A DNA stretch of 64,000 bases from NCBI GenBank assembly GCA_019973155.2, contig BPQB01000040.1, positions 1 to 64,000 on the forward strand, read 5' to 3'. The translations under genes were made by a program, and so were the position numbers. Positions 23,227-34,780 of this stretch are shown one piece after another. Every line of letters begins with the position of its first letter. The first letter of the stretch is position 1. Origin of the DNA: Phanerochaete sordida. Lineage: Eukaryota > Basidiomycota > Agaricomycetes > Polyporales > Phanerochaetaceae. The notes under the pieces are model-generated. The model did not search any database. It worked only from the letters and a program-made list of their open reading frames with translations, and was not told where the DNA came from.

Positions 23227-25723
23227 GGTGGTGGTCGCCTCAGGCTGAGCTATGTAATGGCTCCAGTGGGGCAGCCGGTGCACTAAACGGAGAGATGGAG
23301 AGAGAAAGAAATAAGCCGCGCAGGACTGGCCGTCGTCGGTGGGCAGGCGAAGCTCCGGGCCCGCCGCCGCCGCCGGCCGTCGCTGCAGCTAAACAGCTCT
23401 CCCTGCCGCCGCCTAGCGGCCAACCTGATCGTTGCCCCGTCCGCGCCTTGCCTCTTCAGGATGATCCGCCCCGATTCTGCGCGGCGACGTCACCGACCCC
23501 CGGCCCGCGCGCTATGGCAACCCCGGCGTACGCGCGCTCCGACGCCGGCGCGTGTGCCCTGCCGCCGCCGCGTGCCGCCCGCGCGCGCCTCCGCCGCGCC
23601 CGGCCGCAGGCACAGTGCGCCCGTGCCTTGCGGTTGGCCGTGCGCGCCGCCCCTGCTCAGCCCGTGCGCCACAAAGCAGATGCCCCGGTTCAACTCTCGC
23701 GAGCGCTGCGCTGCGCCGCCCGGCGCGGCGAGAAGGCCGGGCCAGGCGCCGCTGTGGAGAGCGCGTTTCTCACTCCATGCGCGAAGCACGCCGTTGCCGA
23801 GCGTGCGTGTGCCAATCCCGGCCGCCATCTCTCGCACTCCACACATTTTCGGGGGGCACGCTCGCGCCGCGGTCCTGCCGCACCTGCTGGGCTGCGCGCC
23901 GCCGCCGCCGCCACTGCCCCGAGAGTGCGCACAGCGCCTTGCGCTGCGCCATGTCCACGTCATGCACGTCGTGGCCGCTGTGGGCCTTGGGTCGCCGCGA
24001 GCAGGGGCCTGCAGGCGTGTACGCGGAGCGGGCAGGTGTGCTTCCCTTCTTTCACGTAATGCGCGGCGCGAGTGCTCATAACACCATACTTGGATCTCCA
24101 ATTCAGGCTAACCGAGCACAATGGGTCGACGACTGCCATAACCAACAGCTTGCAGGGGCCGTCGCTGATGCTGGAGGCTCTGCCTGTGCTCCAGGTGTGC
24201 TCCCTACCAGTGCGCACACCGATGCAAGCTCGCTGCAGTGCTGATTGGCTTTGCATGGGCGAGCGTTTGGTTGCTCGATGGCCGACGGAGAGGTTCGGCA
24301 TCATCGAAGGCTCCAACGCTCTCGCCAAGTTCATCAGCCGTCACCGACAGCTGGCGCACTTGGGTTCGGCTTCGGGGTCACAGAGAAGTCGAGCTACCGA
24401 CGCTCAGCGCACGCCGCCAGGCATTTGAGTCCGTCCAACTAGCGACAAGTACACCAGCACCTAGGGATCCTTACGACCAAGTGACTCGGAGGTACTTGGA
24501 CTGCGCTATGAGGCCGGCCTTCTTACAGGTCTCTATAAAGTTAGCTGCCCTCCGCCCGCTGTCACCTTGAACTCTACTTTACTGCTACTAGCTCGGCGCG
24601 TCCGCACGCGCATTGCCTCCCTAGTACCTAGGACTCCGTCGCTCCGAGCCCGACGCAAGGACAGCTGAGGAGCCGCGAATAGGACGGCGGAGGAACGAGG
24701 GCGCTCATCTGACCGCGGTCATCTGCGCCTGCGCAGCGGTGTCTGGCGCGTCTCATACTAGGGTTCCACCTACCCCCGCGGTCCGATGCGAGGATCACAC
24801 GCGATCGCAGGGCGTATCCGTCTCCTTGCGCTGCTGGAGGTATTTTTGCAGACAGGGGCCGCAGGCGTGGGACGCGCGCCGCGCGGGTAGCGATAGCGTC
24901 GCCGCGGGCACTGGTCGCGGGCCGTCGCGCGTGGCCGTCGCCCGACGGCGAGCGCAAATCCGCTTGGCACCTCGGAACTTGTCAGGTTGCCCTGCATGTG
25001 CGGTGAGAACTCGCCATGGGTGTCAGCGCCGTGAAACATGTGCCACGGCGGCGTGGGCGCCTGCGAACCACGACGGCTGCCTAACGCGGGGCGTGGCCGC
25101 CAAGGACGCTTCGGACGCGTCGCCTGCATTGCGCCGCCCGGTTTCCTGTTGCTCGCAAGCTCGCCTTGTGTCCGGTGTCGGGACGCGTGGACGGCGATGC
25201 GCGCACCACGAGACGCAGGCTCTGATGGAGATGCAGCCTAAATCGCTGCACAGGCCGCGCGGAGCCAGGCGCGGCCAGTCGGGGCCGCCCAAGGGCACTC
25301 GCAGCCCGCGGGCCCGTGTCTCATGGACGCGCGAGCACCGGGCTCGGACGCACGCTCTGTTCTCCCAGCAGCCCCCGCCGTCGAGCGTGGCCCCCCTGAC
25401 GCGCTCGGGGCAGCACACGCGCCACCAGCTCGCTTTTACAAATGGGCGGACGCGCACCCCGGGGGTCATTGCGCCGCGTCTGTGCCTTGCAGCGCGATCG
25501 GGGCCCGTCCTGCGCTGATCGGCCGGCGGCAGCCCAGCGACACCCCGCGCGTTCGTTTTCCGTCTCGTTAAATACGCCCTCTGCCTCTGCCCTGCCCCCG
25601 TCCCCGTCCCCGCCGCCCGCGCCCGACCCTCTCCTGGCGCGCTCCCTGCCGACTCTGCACACTGTCTACGGCCGCGTGCCACCACATTCGTTTTCCCCGC
25701 CGCCCGCCAAGCTTCGCCCCGCC
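23227..25723. other. GC-rich interval upstream of the copper radical oxidase
   Basis: About 2.5 kb of very GC-rich sequence. It has long open frames in several registers at once (for example 23037-24059 plus and 25023-25685 minus), all Arg/Ala/Pro-rich and without domains. I take these as composition effects. The right end (25560-25720) is C-rich and probably the promoter and leader of the oxidase. Confidence 0.45.
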
Positions 25724-28032
25724 ATGCCGCCCCGACGGCGCCTCGCCCCGCTCGCCCTGTTGGCCCTCGCGCTCCCCGCGCTCGCGGACGCCCTCGACGC
25801 CCCCGGCCAGCCCGCGCGGCAGAACGCGCCGCTCGGCCAGTACGACATCGTCGGGAACACGCTCGTCAGCGCGCAGCAGGTGCGTGCCCGCCTCTGCGCC
25901 CGGCGGCGCGGGTGTATGCGCCCGACGCGTCGCCCGCGCGGCGCGCCTCCAGACGCCGTGATGCTGACCGCCCCCGCAGCTCTTCCTCGGCACGGAGCAG
26001 AACCTGTTCGTCATCGACAAGGTCGAGAACAACGCCGCGCAGCTCGACGGGCACCCCGCGTGGGCGTCGCGCTACGCGCTCGCCTCGAACAAGGGCACCG
26101 CGATGGACGCTATCACGAACACGTTCTGTGCGGTGCGTCGCGCGCACGCGAGATCGCCCACGAAACTCACGCAGCGCACGACAGGGCGGCGGCGTGCTCG
26201 CGAACGGCAGCTGGCTCGTCGTCGGCGGGAACCAGGCCGTGACGACGGGCGGCGACCCCGCGAGCAGCCAAAACGGCGGCGCGGCGCCGTACCACGACCC
26301 TGACGGTGGGAAAAGGTACGCCCCCTGCTTCAGAAGCTTAATCTGGTCCTGACTGGCGCGTCTAGCTTGCGGTCCGTGGTTTGTGGCGTCGCTTCGCTGT
26401 TTCGGACGCTCATGCTTCTGTTAGGCTGCTCACGCCGTGCGACGACGACAGCTGTCAGTGGGAGCTTGTTGGGCAGATGAGCACGCGGCGGTGGTATGCT
26501 TCAGTGTACGTCTGTTTGCTCTGGGCGCGCTTGCTGTGCTTCATACGATTCTGTCCTCAGGGAAACGTTGGACGACGGAAGAGTGATTATCGTAAGTCAT
26601 CGCCCTTCTATCTGAATACTTGCACTCTAACGATATGGCTCAGATGGGCGGAGACGCCAACGGCGGCTTTGTGAACGACGCTGGACAGACGAATCCGACA
26701 TATGAGTTCTTTCCAGCTGCTGCCGGCGACCAACCCGTCACGTCTCCGCTGCTGCAACGCACTCTCCCCGCAAACCTCTTCCCCCTCATGTGGGTCCTTC
26801 CGTCGGCTCGCCTCTTCGTGCAAGCAAACTTTGGCACGGCAATCCTCGACTACAAGGCCCAACAAGAGTTTCAACTTCCAGACATGCCACATGCTGTGCG
26901 CACGTACCCTGCAAGCGGAGGCACTGCAATGCTGCCACTGACGCCGGCGAACAACTGGACGGCGACGATCCTCTTCTGCAGCGGCATGAACGTCTCGCCA
27001 AGCGACTGGGACCCGAACGCGGCCTGGCCGACGAAGGCGACGTCCAAGTCCTGCGTGCGCATCACGCCGGACGTGTCGCAGAACTACGAAGAAGACGACG
27101 ACGTGCCGAGCCCGCGCTCGATGGGCAACATGATTCTGCTCCCCACGGGCAAGATCCTGTACCTCAACGGCGCGCAGACTGGCGTGGCAGGCTACGGCAC
27201 GGGCTCGAACACCGTCGGCGACTCGTATGCCGACAACCCCGCATTCCAGCCGTGGCTCTACGACCCCGACGCTCCCTCAGGCAAGCGCTGGTCCATGGAC
27301 GGCCTCTCGCCCAGCACGATCGCGCGCATGTACCACTCGAGTGCGACGCTGCTTCCCGATGGCTCGGTCGCCGTCGCTGGGTCGAGCCCGCACCCTGACG
27401 TCGTCCTCACCGGCACGAAGTTCCCCACCGAATACCGCATCGAAATCATCTACCCCTCCTACTACAACACGCGGCGCCCGGAACCGCAGGGCATCCCCGC
27501 GTCCATCGGCTACGGCGGCGCGTTCTTCAACCTCACGCTGAGCGCGGCCGACCTCGGGAACGACGTCACGAACCTGAACCGCACGTCCGTCGTGCTCGTG
27601 CGCACCGGCTACTCGACACACGCCCTCAACATGCAGCAGCGCATGCTCGTGCTCGAGAACACGTACACCGGCGCCGCAGACGCGTCCGGCACCCTCCACG
27701 TCGCGCCCGTCCCGCCGAACCCCGCGCTCTTCCCGCCCGGCCCCGCCCTCCTCTTCGTCGTCGTCGATGGCACGCCCAGCGTCGCCCGCCTCGTCAACGT
27801 CGGCAGCGGCGCGATCGGCACGCAGCCCACGCGCCCGCCCGTGCCGCTCCCCGGCAGCCGCGTCCTCGCCGCGGCGGGTTCGAGTTCCAGTTCTGCGCCC
27901 GCCGCGGGCGCGACGGGCGACGGCACGAAGGTGCATGCTGCGAGCGCGGCGCCGCGCGCGTGGGGCCTGTCCGGCCTCTGGGCGGCCGTCCTCGCGCCGC
28001 TTGCGTTCGCGGGCGTGCTGCTTCCGCTGTGA
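25724..28032 (+). CDS. Copper radical oxidase, glyoxal oxidase family (AA5_1)
   Basis: These secreted enzymes oxidise small aldehydes to acids and make H2O2 for lignin-degrading peroxidases. Six exons (25724-25879, 25980-26132, 26185-26315, 26425-26505, 26561-26591, 26644-28032) give 646 aa, all in phase. A signal peptide (LAPLALLALALPALADA) comes first. Copper and radical residues are all present: Cys102 in TNTFCA and Tyr171 in TRRWYAS (the crosslinked pair), Tyr414-His415 in ARMYHSS, and His510 in GYSTHALNMQQR. Their spacing matches the known glyoxal oxidase (69, 243 and 96 residues apart). After the DUF1929-like domain comes a Ser/Ala-rich linker and a hydrophobic tail (LSGLWAAVLAPLAFAGVLLPL), suggesting a GPI-anchor signal. 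The exact substrate is not known. Confidence 0.93.
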
Positions 28033-28531
28033 TCTCTGGACATTCCTGGACTTTTTCTCTGGACTTTTTTTGCGTTTCGCGACTCGGACGAGCGCGGTGT
28101 GCTGATGGACTTTATGTGTACCCTTGCTGGCCTGCGCGCGCGCGGCCAGGGCTGTATTCCCTGTAACGTATTCCCCTGTACCCTATTCCCCGCTGTACGG
28201 CTTCCGTGCGGCACTCCTCCTCTGCGGCATGTACCCATCCTTGTGTGTACCTGCCTTCACTACCCTGGACCTTGTAGCGTACTACCCTTCCTGCACAGTA
28301 TCGGGACCCACCCGGCGTCGCTCCTTCTGCACGATTAGACTTCTCGGACACTCTCGGACTTAGAGTATGTTATACAAAAGCATTATAGTGGTCGCTTCGG
28401 GCTGTATATGGGTGCGAAGATGTAGCATTCCTCGAGTACTGTGATAGCATACATCGCAGATATAGATGACTGGGGAGCACCAGGCTCCCCGCTTGACGTA
28501 GTAGCAAAACCGGAGAGCACATCGCGTCCGT
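28033..28531. other. Convergent 3' regions
   Basis: This lies between the oxidase stop and the stop of the minus-strand hypothetical gene. I see no gene, only T/C-rich UTR-like sequence. Confidence 0.5.
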
Positions 28532-29185
28532 TCAGACGATCTCGCCCTCCTCCAGGCCCCGTCCCGTCGGGCACTCAGGGAACAGACACTGCGTGAAGCC
28601 GAAGTGCACACATGTCGCAGGCGGCGGCGCGTTACCGAACGGCGTCTGCAGCGGCACAGGCGGCGCGACGGGCAGCGGCAGCGTGCTGGGCATCACGTCG
28701 GGCATGCCCTCGAAGAGCATCGCAAAGGACGGCAGCACCGTCTCGGGGAGCTCCGCGTCGGCGGGCAGCACAAGCTCGGGGAGGCCCGCGAGCACCCTGT
28801 CGGTGGCCTGCGCCTCGGGGGCGGCGAGCGCCTCGAGCGCGGCCGCGCGCGCGCGCTGGAACGCGGCCTCCTGCGCGGCGCCCCAGCGCTCGCCCTGCGT
28901 CCAGCGCGCGCGCGGGTCCTGGCGCACGCACTCCAAGAGCTCGGCCCACTGCTCGGGCGTGGCCTCGAAGGCGCGCGCGCGGCGCAGCACCGCGTTAGAG
29001 GGAAGCTTGCGCGCGGGGTGGAAGACGGCGCAGTGCGGCGCGAGCAGCGCGGGCGGCGGCGCGTCGCCGCAGATGAAGAGGCAGAGGCCCTTGTCGGCGG
29101 TGTTGATGAGGCCGAGGAGGCGCCGGCACTTGGGCGGCGCGGGCGCGTCAGCGGGGGGTGAGGTGGGCACGGCTGGCGTGGGCAT
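28532..29185 (-). CDS. Hypothetical protein, 217 aa
   Basis: A single uninterrupted 217-codon frame begins with an ATG 84 bp downstream of a TATAAA on the same strand. The sequence has a short Pro/Ala N-terminus, then CRRLLGLINTADKGLCLFIC, an Ala/Glu-rich helical middle (QWAELLECVRQDPRARW) and a C-terminal CVHFGFTQCLFPECPTGRG that clusters four of its cysteines. I do not recognise a family. No signal peptide is visible. The Cys spacing could bind metal, but that is a guess. High GC makes chance frames likely here, yet the TATA position and amino-acid balance favour a real gene. Confidence 0.6.
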   Translation of the reverse strand: MPTPAVPTSPPADAPAPPKCRRLLGLINTADKGLCLFICGDAPPPALLAPHCAVFHPARKLPSNAVLRRARAFEATPEQWAELLECVRQDPRARWTQGERWGAAQEAAFQRARAAALEALAAPEAQATDRVLAGLPELVLPADAELPETVLPSFAMLFEGMPDVMPSTLPLPVAPPVPLQTPFGNAPPPATCVHFGFTQCLFPECPTGRGLEEGEIV

Positions 29186-29268
29186 TGTTGAGGGTGGGAG
29201 CTGGGTTTGTTGAGGAAAGGAGGGTGGTGAGTTTGGGATGGTATGGGACCGACGGATCTGAGGGGGTC

Positions 29269-29274
29269 TTTATA
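29269..29274 (-). promoter_or_regulatory. TATA box of the hypothetical gene at 28532
   Basis: TATAAA on the minus strand lies 84 bp upstream of the ATG at 29185, the spacing seen at several other genes in this window. Confidence 0.5.
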
Positions 29275-29738
29275 CGCCTGGTCAGCGAGTGTGGTGGCCC
29301 ATGGTGGGCCGCAGAGCTGGTGACAAGACCAGTGGCCCGCAGGCGTTCTTTGAGAAGAACGCATGGCTCGTGAGTTGATCTGCCAAAGGCACCGTGCAGT
29401 TGCCAAACACGCCCTGAAGATCCTCAACGTAGTGACAAGACAAAGAGAGACAAAGAGCTTGCCACCCACTCATCGTAGAGTCAGCCCTCCAAAGCGAGTG
29501 TCAAAGAGCCTGGACATGCTTCTGGGCGTCGTTGCGAGGCGAGGGCCACAAGGGACGAAGCAAGGCGAGGGCGCTTGCGTACTCCTTGCCACGCGTCGGC
29601 CAGATTGGGACGAGCCTCTCTTTGTGGCGTGCCTGCGAGGCGCGCCCCTCCAATTCCACTCCCACCGCCGACGCCCATCTTCACAGGCCCCGCCTCTCTC
29701 CCCGCGCCCACCTCCTCCTCCTCCTCCTCCTCGCACCC

Positions 29739-30528
29739 ATGGCCGGCTCACCATACCGGCGGCGCCGCGTCGTCTGGGCCGTCATCGCGCTCGCGCTCGG
29801 CGGGCTGCTCTACCTCTCAACGCGCACGGACATCGACGTGTGGGCGCTGCCCGCGTACCTCAAGGACCTCGGTCTCTCGCGCTCCTCTTCGCCCGCCCGT
29901 CTCGTCGCTGACGCCAAGGCGGACGCAGGGCGCCCGCGCGCACAGGAGATCCACGGCCTCCTGCACTTCGTCACCGCGCACCCGGACCGCACGTTCAACG
30001 AGGACGAGGGCGCGATCGCCGTCGCGGGCCTCGGGCCCGTGACCGTCGACGCGCAGGCGCAGGTGGACATGCGCGTGTACGCGCCCGACGGCGACGCGGA
30101 CTGGGCTGCGCACGTGCAGGCCCTCAAGACGCAGCACCCGCTCGTCGTGTTCAGCAAGTCATATTGCCCGTACGTATGCCAGTCCCTACATCGTGTACGG
30201 AAAACAACGGTCGCTTTGCAGGTACTCGAAGCGAGCCAAAGCCCTGCTTGCGTCCTACAACCTGAAGCCTGCTCCCACGGTCGTGGAGCTTGACCTGCGC
30301 GCCGACGGGCCGATCATTCAGGGCATCTTGGGCAGGCTCACAGGTCGCCGGACCGTACCCAATGTTATCCTACAGGTGCGCTTCGCCCTCCATCTGATCC
30401 TCCTCATCTTGAGCCTCTTTCTACAGGGCGAGTCCATCGGCGGCTCGGACGACATTATGGCGCTGCACGAGGAGGGCGAGTTGATGCCTCTGCTGCAAAA
30501 GGCGGGATATGCGATTGGAGGAGCGTGA
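29739..30528 (+). CDS. Membrane-anchored monothiol glutaredoxin
   Basis: This is a Grx6/Grx7-like enzyme of the early secretory pathway, using glutathione for redox or iron-sulfur handling. Three exons (29739-30169, 30222-30375, 30427-30528) give 228 aa. A short basic N-terminus (SPYRRRR) precedes one transmembrane segment (VVWAVIALALGGLLYLS), then a linker and the thioredoxin fold. The active site is CPYS: Cys143 with Ser146 in place of the second Cys, and the first intron splits this motif. The glutathione-binding pattern RRTVPNVILQ and GGSDDIMALHEEGEL follow. The N-terminal anchor suggests lumenal orientation in ER or Golgi. It is divergent from the hypothetical gene at 28532-29185. Confidence 0.92.
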
Positions 30529-30640
30529 TGTCCTGTGCGTTCCCTATGTCAAGATCGTTGTACTTGTATATGGATGGTCGTAGGCTGCTGCGTCGTCTCG
30601 TGTTGTGCTCGCGTCTCTCCAGATAGCTTGGATCTCGAGG

Positions 30641-31424
30641 TTATGCTATGCGCTCGTTCCCCCGGAATATTACATGCCCGACATTACGCTCAAACAGAGG
30701 TGGTATCCGGGGCGCTGGTCTACGCTTGCGCCGCGACTTGCTGGATGGCTTCTGAGAGACAGATGATACACCTTCTGGAGCATCAACAGGCATAGCGTCC
30801 GCAGCTGTAGGTTGTACTTCTGCTGCCGCTGCGGGCGCCGCTGCGTCGGGGGCGGCAGACTCGTCGACGAGCGGCGGCGCAGGGAACCGCCGCTGCGTGC
30901 CACAGCTCGCACACGTATGCGTAATCAAGTTCCCATGATTCGCCGACGCTTTACCAACATCAGCCCCCGCGCACCCCGAAAGCACACAGCAAACGCACGA
31001 TTGACCCGCACATGCGCCGTGCGCCCCGGCTCGAGCACGATGTCGCAGCCCTTGCACAGCGTGCGCTTCACGCTCGGATCCCTGCGCCGCGTCAGCACGT
31101 CCCGCTCCGTACTCTGAAGGCACAAGCGAGCACGCACATCCGCACGTTCGTCTTCTGCCCGATCGCGCGCATGTTGCGCACGTACGTCCGCGCGAGCTCG
31201 GCGGGCGCCGTGCCGTGCCGCGCGCGGGTGCGCTCGCGCGCCGCGTGCCGGCGCGCCGCGCCGTGCAGCGTGTCGGGGAGCGGGGCGTGCGTGGGCGGCG
31301 GTGGCGGCGCGGCGTGCGCGCCGAGCAGGCGGCTCGCCTGGTAGAGGAAGTTGAGGCGCTGCAGGACGTCGCGGTGCGGCACGCTGTGTGGGTTTGGGGG
31401 GTCGTCTTTGGGCTTCTTTGCCAT
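30641..31424 (-). CDS. RPR2: RNase P/MRP protein subunit Rpp21/Rpr2
   Basis: This is a zinc-ribbon protein of nuclear RNase P, which trims tRNA 5' leaders. Three exons on the minus strand (31138-31424, 30999-31081, 30641-30948; introns 56 and 50 nt) give 225 aa. The family core NVRMDPSVKRTLCKGC is restored exactly across the first splice. The four zinc cysteines are in LCKGC and TCASCGTQRRF, and the link HVRVNPSANHGNLITHT is restored by the second splice. The N-terminus (MAKKPKDDPPNP, then RDVLQRLNFLYQASRLL) is the usual helical part. The C-terminal tail is longer than usual, Ala/Pro-rich, then basic (KSRRKRRPAPRIP). Confidence 0.88.
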
Positions 31425-31994
31425 GGGCGGTGGGGAGGCGAGGCGAGGGTGGGTGGAGAGGGCCGTGAGAGGCTGAGGGTGGACGAGTGGGCGGGCGGTC
31501 GTGGTGGTCAGGAGCAGAGTGTGGAGGCGCGACGCCACAGGTCGCGGCGGAGCGCTCATGCTCATATCCTGAGTCTTTGAGATCAGGTGCAGGCGCAGGA
31601 AGGCGTCCTCCAGCTCTCTTTTCTAGTGCATCCAATCCTTGGCTTATGTTACTTACCGCACGTCAGCGCGGTCTCTACGGACGCCTTGCTGAATAGAGGG
31701 AAAGAGGCTGGTCCGAGCAGGCGGTGGACAACATGCCAGTGAGCTCAACTTAGTACAGTTTACCCAACCATATATAATCACCTCATAGTAGGACAACTAT
31801 CCCTGCATGCAGACTCGTCGACCCGTAGATTTGTATAGAGTTCACTGAGTCAATTCTAATGGCAGCCGAAACAAACTACATCTCGCCTAGTAGCGTTGCG
31901 TGCCCGCTGGAATGAGACTCGCGAAGTATTAATGTGGGTCATGGATGATATCGAAGTGGTGGTTGAGATTGAGCTCAGCATCGAGATGGAGGAA
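31425..31994. other. Intergenic
   Basis: This holds the Rpr2 promoter and the 3' end of the first secreted protein gene. A plus-strand frame at 31896-32111 is only the antisense of that gene's last exon. No separate gene is seen. Confidence 0.5.
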
Positions 31995-32621
31995 TCAATC
32001 GACGGGGCGGTTCACGAAGACGAGGTCGACATTCTCGCAGTCGTCGGTAGCGCCATACCGATTCCAAGCGATCTAGACCACCTTGAATTAGACACGAGGC
32101 ACGCTGGGTAAGACCTTGGAAGCACTTACATGCTGGTCAGCGCCACACAGCTGAAATGAGCGCACTGCGTTGGAAGGGCCATACTGGACGATGCCGCCTT
32201 GCAACCTGAATGGGCCCGGGGAGGCGCAGTCACTCGGCCTCGACATTGCGAAGGTAAGGTTGCCGGAAATATATCCGCATGCACCGTCGAAGCTGGGGAA
32301 GACCATGAACGCGGCGGATTCCGTACCCGCCGCGTCAGTAGGGCCAAAGAGCACGTCGCCCTCGAAGGAGAAGAGGCTGCCGGGGCCCGACGTGAGGGTC
32401 GCGGGGGTGCCGTCGATCGGCGCGAACACGCTCTGCACGTGGAAAGAAACAGTCAGCGGGAGCCGTAGAGGACTTGAACGAACACGCACGCCCAGGGGAA
32501 CAGGATCACCACGCCTGTACACTGCGAGCGGGGCGGGCGGAGCACCCGCCTGCCGCTTTGCTGGCAGCTCGCCGCCGAGCGCGACGCTGAACAGGAGGAG
32601 GACGGCGAGGATGGTCTTCAT
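31995..32621 (-). CDS. Secreted protein of unknown function, copy 1
   Basis: Three exons (32490-32621, 32130-32432, 31995-32072) give 170 aa. The signal peptide MKTILAVLLLFSVALGG is followed by a dibasic site (PAKRQ). The mature part has SVFAPIDGTPATLTSGPG, GYISGNLTFAMSRPSDCASPGPF, FQLCGADQHIAWNRYG and a short end VDLVFVNRPVD. Four cysteines (CGY, DCAS, LCGA, DDCEN) line up with those of copy 2 at 35717-36508. Both introns are 57 nt and in the same positions and phases as in copy 2. A TATAAG lies about 70 bp upstream of the ATG, and a run of 17 G (plus strand) sits in the leader. The function is unknown; it is a basidiomycete-type secreted protein. Confidence 0.82.
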
Positions 32622-32656
32622 GGTGCGTGGGTGCGACTTTGCCCGAGACGTGAGCT

Positions 32657-32673
32657 GGGGGGGGGGGGGGGGG
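32657..32673. repeat. Homopolymer G17 tract in a leader
   Basis: Seventeen consecutive G on the plus strand, or C17 in the leader of the minus-strand secreted protein gene, between its TATA box (32689-32694) and ATG. It is probably polymorphic in length. Confidence 0.85.
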
Positions 32674-32688
32674 AGCCACGGCTGGCTG

Positions 32689-32694
32689 CTTATA
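32689..32694 (-). promoter_or_regulatory. TATA box of secreted protein copy 1
   Basis: TATAAG on the minus strand, about 70 bp before the ATG. Copy 2 has a TATATAAGG at the same distance. Confidence 0.5.
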
Positions 32695-34697
32695 AGTCTG
32701 GGCCGAGCGGTAATGAACGCTGTAATGTGTCGCTTGTCGATGTGGAACCATGGAAGTGTGTCGTCTTCAGAGCTCTTGCTCGGGTCATGCATTCGCGCAC
32801 GCTTGTTCGAGACTGGCAATTCTTGCCACCGCGACTGAGAAGTGTCCCGTTTGGATATCACGGCGCGCGACGGGTCCGCAGATCCTTCATGCGAAACGTC
32901 AGGTAGTGTTGATGCTCTATGTGAAGCTAGTTTTGCCATCGTCTGAAGCGAGTACTCACCAACGTGGCACGCCGCGGCGCCGTACACTGCCCGCGGTAGG
33001 CAAGCCCACAAGCAGAGGGCCGATGAGAGTGGGATGTTCTGCCAACGTGGGTCAACGTCACAACGCTTCGATACCAGTGCATATGCCGAACGATGTTGAC
33101 GTCGATGGGAATGCCAGCACATACAAGGTTGGCTTCGAAGTAGACTCGCTTGCCTAGCGTGTCCGGTCAATGCGGACTACAACGCCTATGTATTCCTTGG
33201 TTTCGAAGAAAACGGCGTGTAGGACGAGCTTAGATATATATAAAAAGGCAGTTAGCACCTCACGGCTGCGAACAATAGGGAGGAAACCTGTAGTGCAGAC
33301 AAGTCTATATCAATGTACTCGCTGGCTGCAACGGAACCGATCCTGGCGCCGTTCTTCCCTGCGCGGTACCGGGTCATCATGCGTCTCTGCCTGTCTGATA
33401 ATTTAGCGCAGCTCGGTATCAACCAAGGAGTGTAGTTACGACGCTGGAACTCACCGCATGAGTCTGCAGATGGCGGGTCAAGAGGTCAGAACCAGACGAC
33501 ACCGACACCTGCCATGAATTCCACCGATGAAAAAAGTCTCTAGAGCTCCCGATACCCCGACTAGTAGTATAGGCGTGTCCTGCAAAGCAACAGCCATGTG
33601 TTATATCCAGAGTACGATGGAAGTAGAACGAAAGCAAGCTTTGGTCATCGACAGAGACCAGCTGGGGTCCTCCTGAACGCGCGCCTCAGGACCTCGGGCA
33701 CCGCGCGACGAGTTCCCTCCAGCCTCTCGCGCGGCAAATCTCAGCCAACGCTCGTCATCTCGATGTCTCTGCACCGGAGAGAGACCAAATATCAGCTCAA
33801 ATTCGAGATTTCAACGCTACAGTGACGCGCAATGGCGGCAAGCGAGCTGCGTACTGGCATCGTCGCGGCGAAATGACGGCCTTGGGTCGTCGTCGCCGTC
33901 AAGATCCAGGCAACCTGTATATTACATGACCTCACCGTGCTTCACAGCTGCCATAGAGCTTGTGGAGCTAATACCGAGGTATGGTCTACATCTCTACCAG
34001 CTTGATAAACTTGTAATCTCACATGACAGGCTCCCAACCTCGTGTTGTTCATCTGTCGCGGTCAACGCGGCGAATTAGGATGAACCATTTAATTTCGCGC
34101 ATTCCCAGGTCTGCCTGTCGCTACGGCATGCGTTTGAAATTTGCTTCTGCGCGCAGGGCTCAGGATGTCATGCGTGCATGGGCGACGTGCTGCGCAGACG
34201 TAGCCAGACCTGCCGAGGTCGCTGTCGCACGTCTATAGCCTTTTTGACGGCGTACCCGCTTTGCAAGGCCTTTGTGGCGCTGCACTATGCCCTCTGCGGA
34301 CGCTGTCGGGATCGATCTGAGCTACTCTGGCACCTCTCCAGCTGGCTCAAGCCTTCGTATCTCTATCTCTGGGCGCCTCGAACGTTCCCACCGACGACGC
34401 CCATCTGAGCGACGTGTCTCGGTGGTACTTGTCAAGGAGCTCCACTCGCCCGTGGCTCGCCAGGTACGCCTGCCATGCGCCTGCCATATCCTGGGCATCT
34501 CAGCCAACCACAGCTCATTGTGACGCCCGCAGGTACGCCTCGCCGTGAGCGCAAGCACTCGAAAACATACCGCGCAACTGTGGAGCCCGTCACCTCTGTC
34601 CCTGGCACATGCGTGCGCAACGCTTGGCCCGCGGAAATGCGGGTCTGCTGGAAGTGCACCTCTCCACATCGAGGCATATTGCTTTTTGGTCGTGCCG
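32695..34697. other. AT-rich intergenic region
   Basis: Two kb between divergent secreted-protein genes. No frame longer than about 100 codons has protein-like composition apart from chance frames. The right end is the hydrophobin promoter. Confidence 0.5.
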
Positions 34698-34705
34698 TAT
34701 AAAAG
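34698..34705 (+). promoter_or_regulatory. TATA box of hydrophobin gene
   Basis: TATAAAAG lies 83 bp upstream of the hydrophobin ATG, a strong consensus as expected for a highly expressed gene. Confidence 0.65.
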
Positions 34706-34780
34706 GTGGGCACACCGCGACGGGGGCCCTCAGCAAACAGCTCTCGCCTCCCGCGTACTCAGCTCTTGCAAACCTCCAAG

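Noticed and set aside
23037..25685. Several 200-340-codon open frames on both strands
   Set aside because: They overlap one another in very GC-rich DNA, are Arg/Ala/Pro-rich, and have no motif, signal peptide or intron logic. This is expected by chance at this composition.
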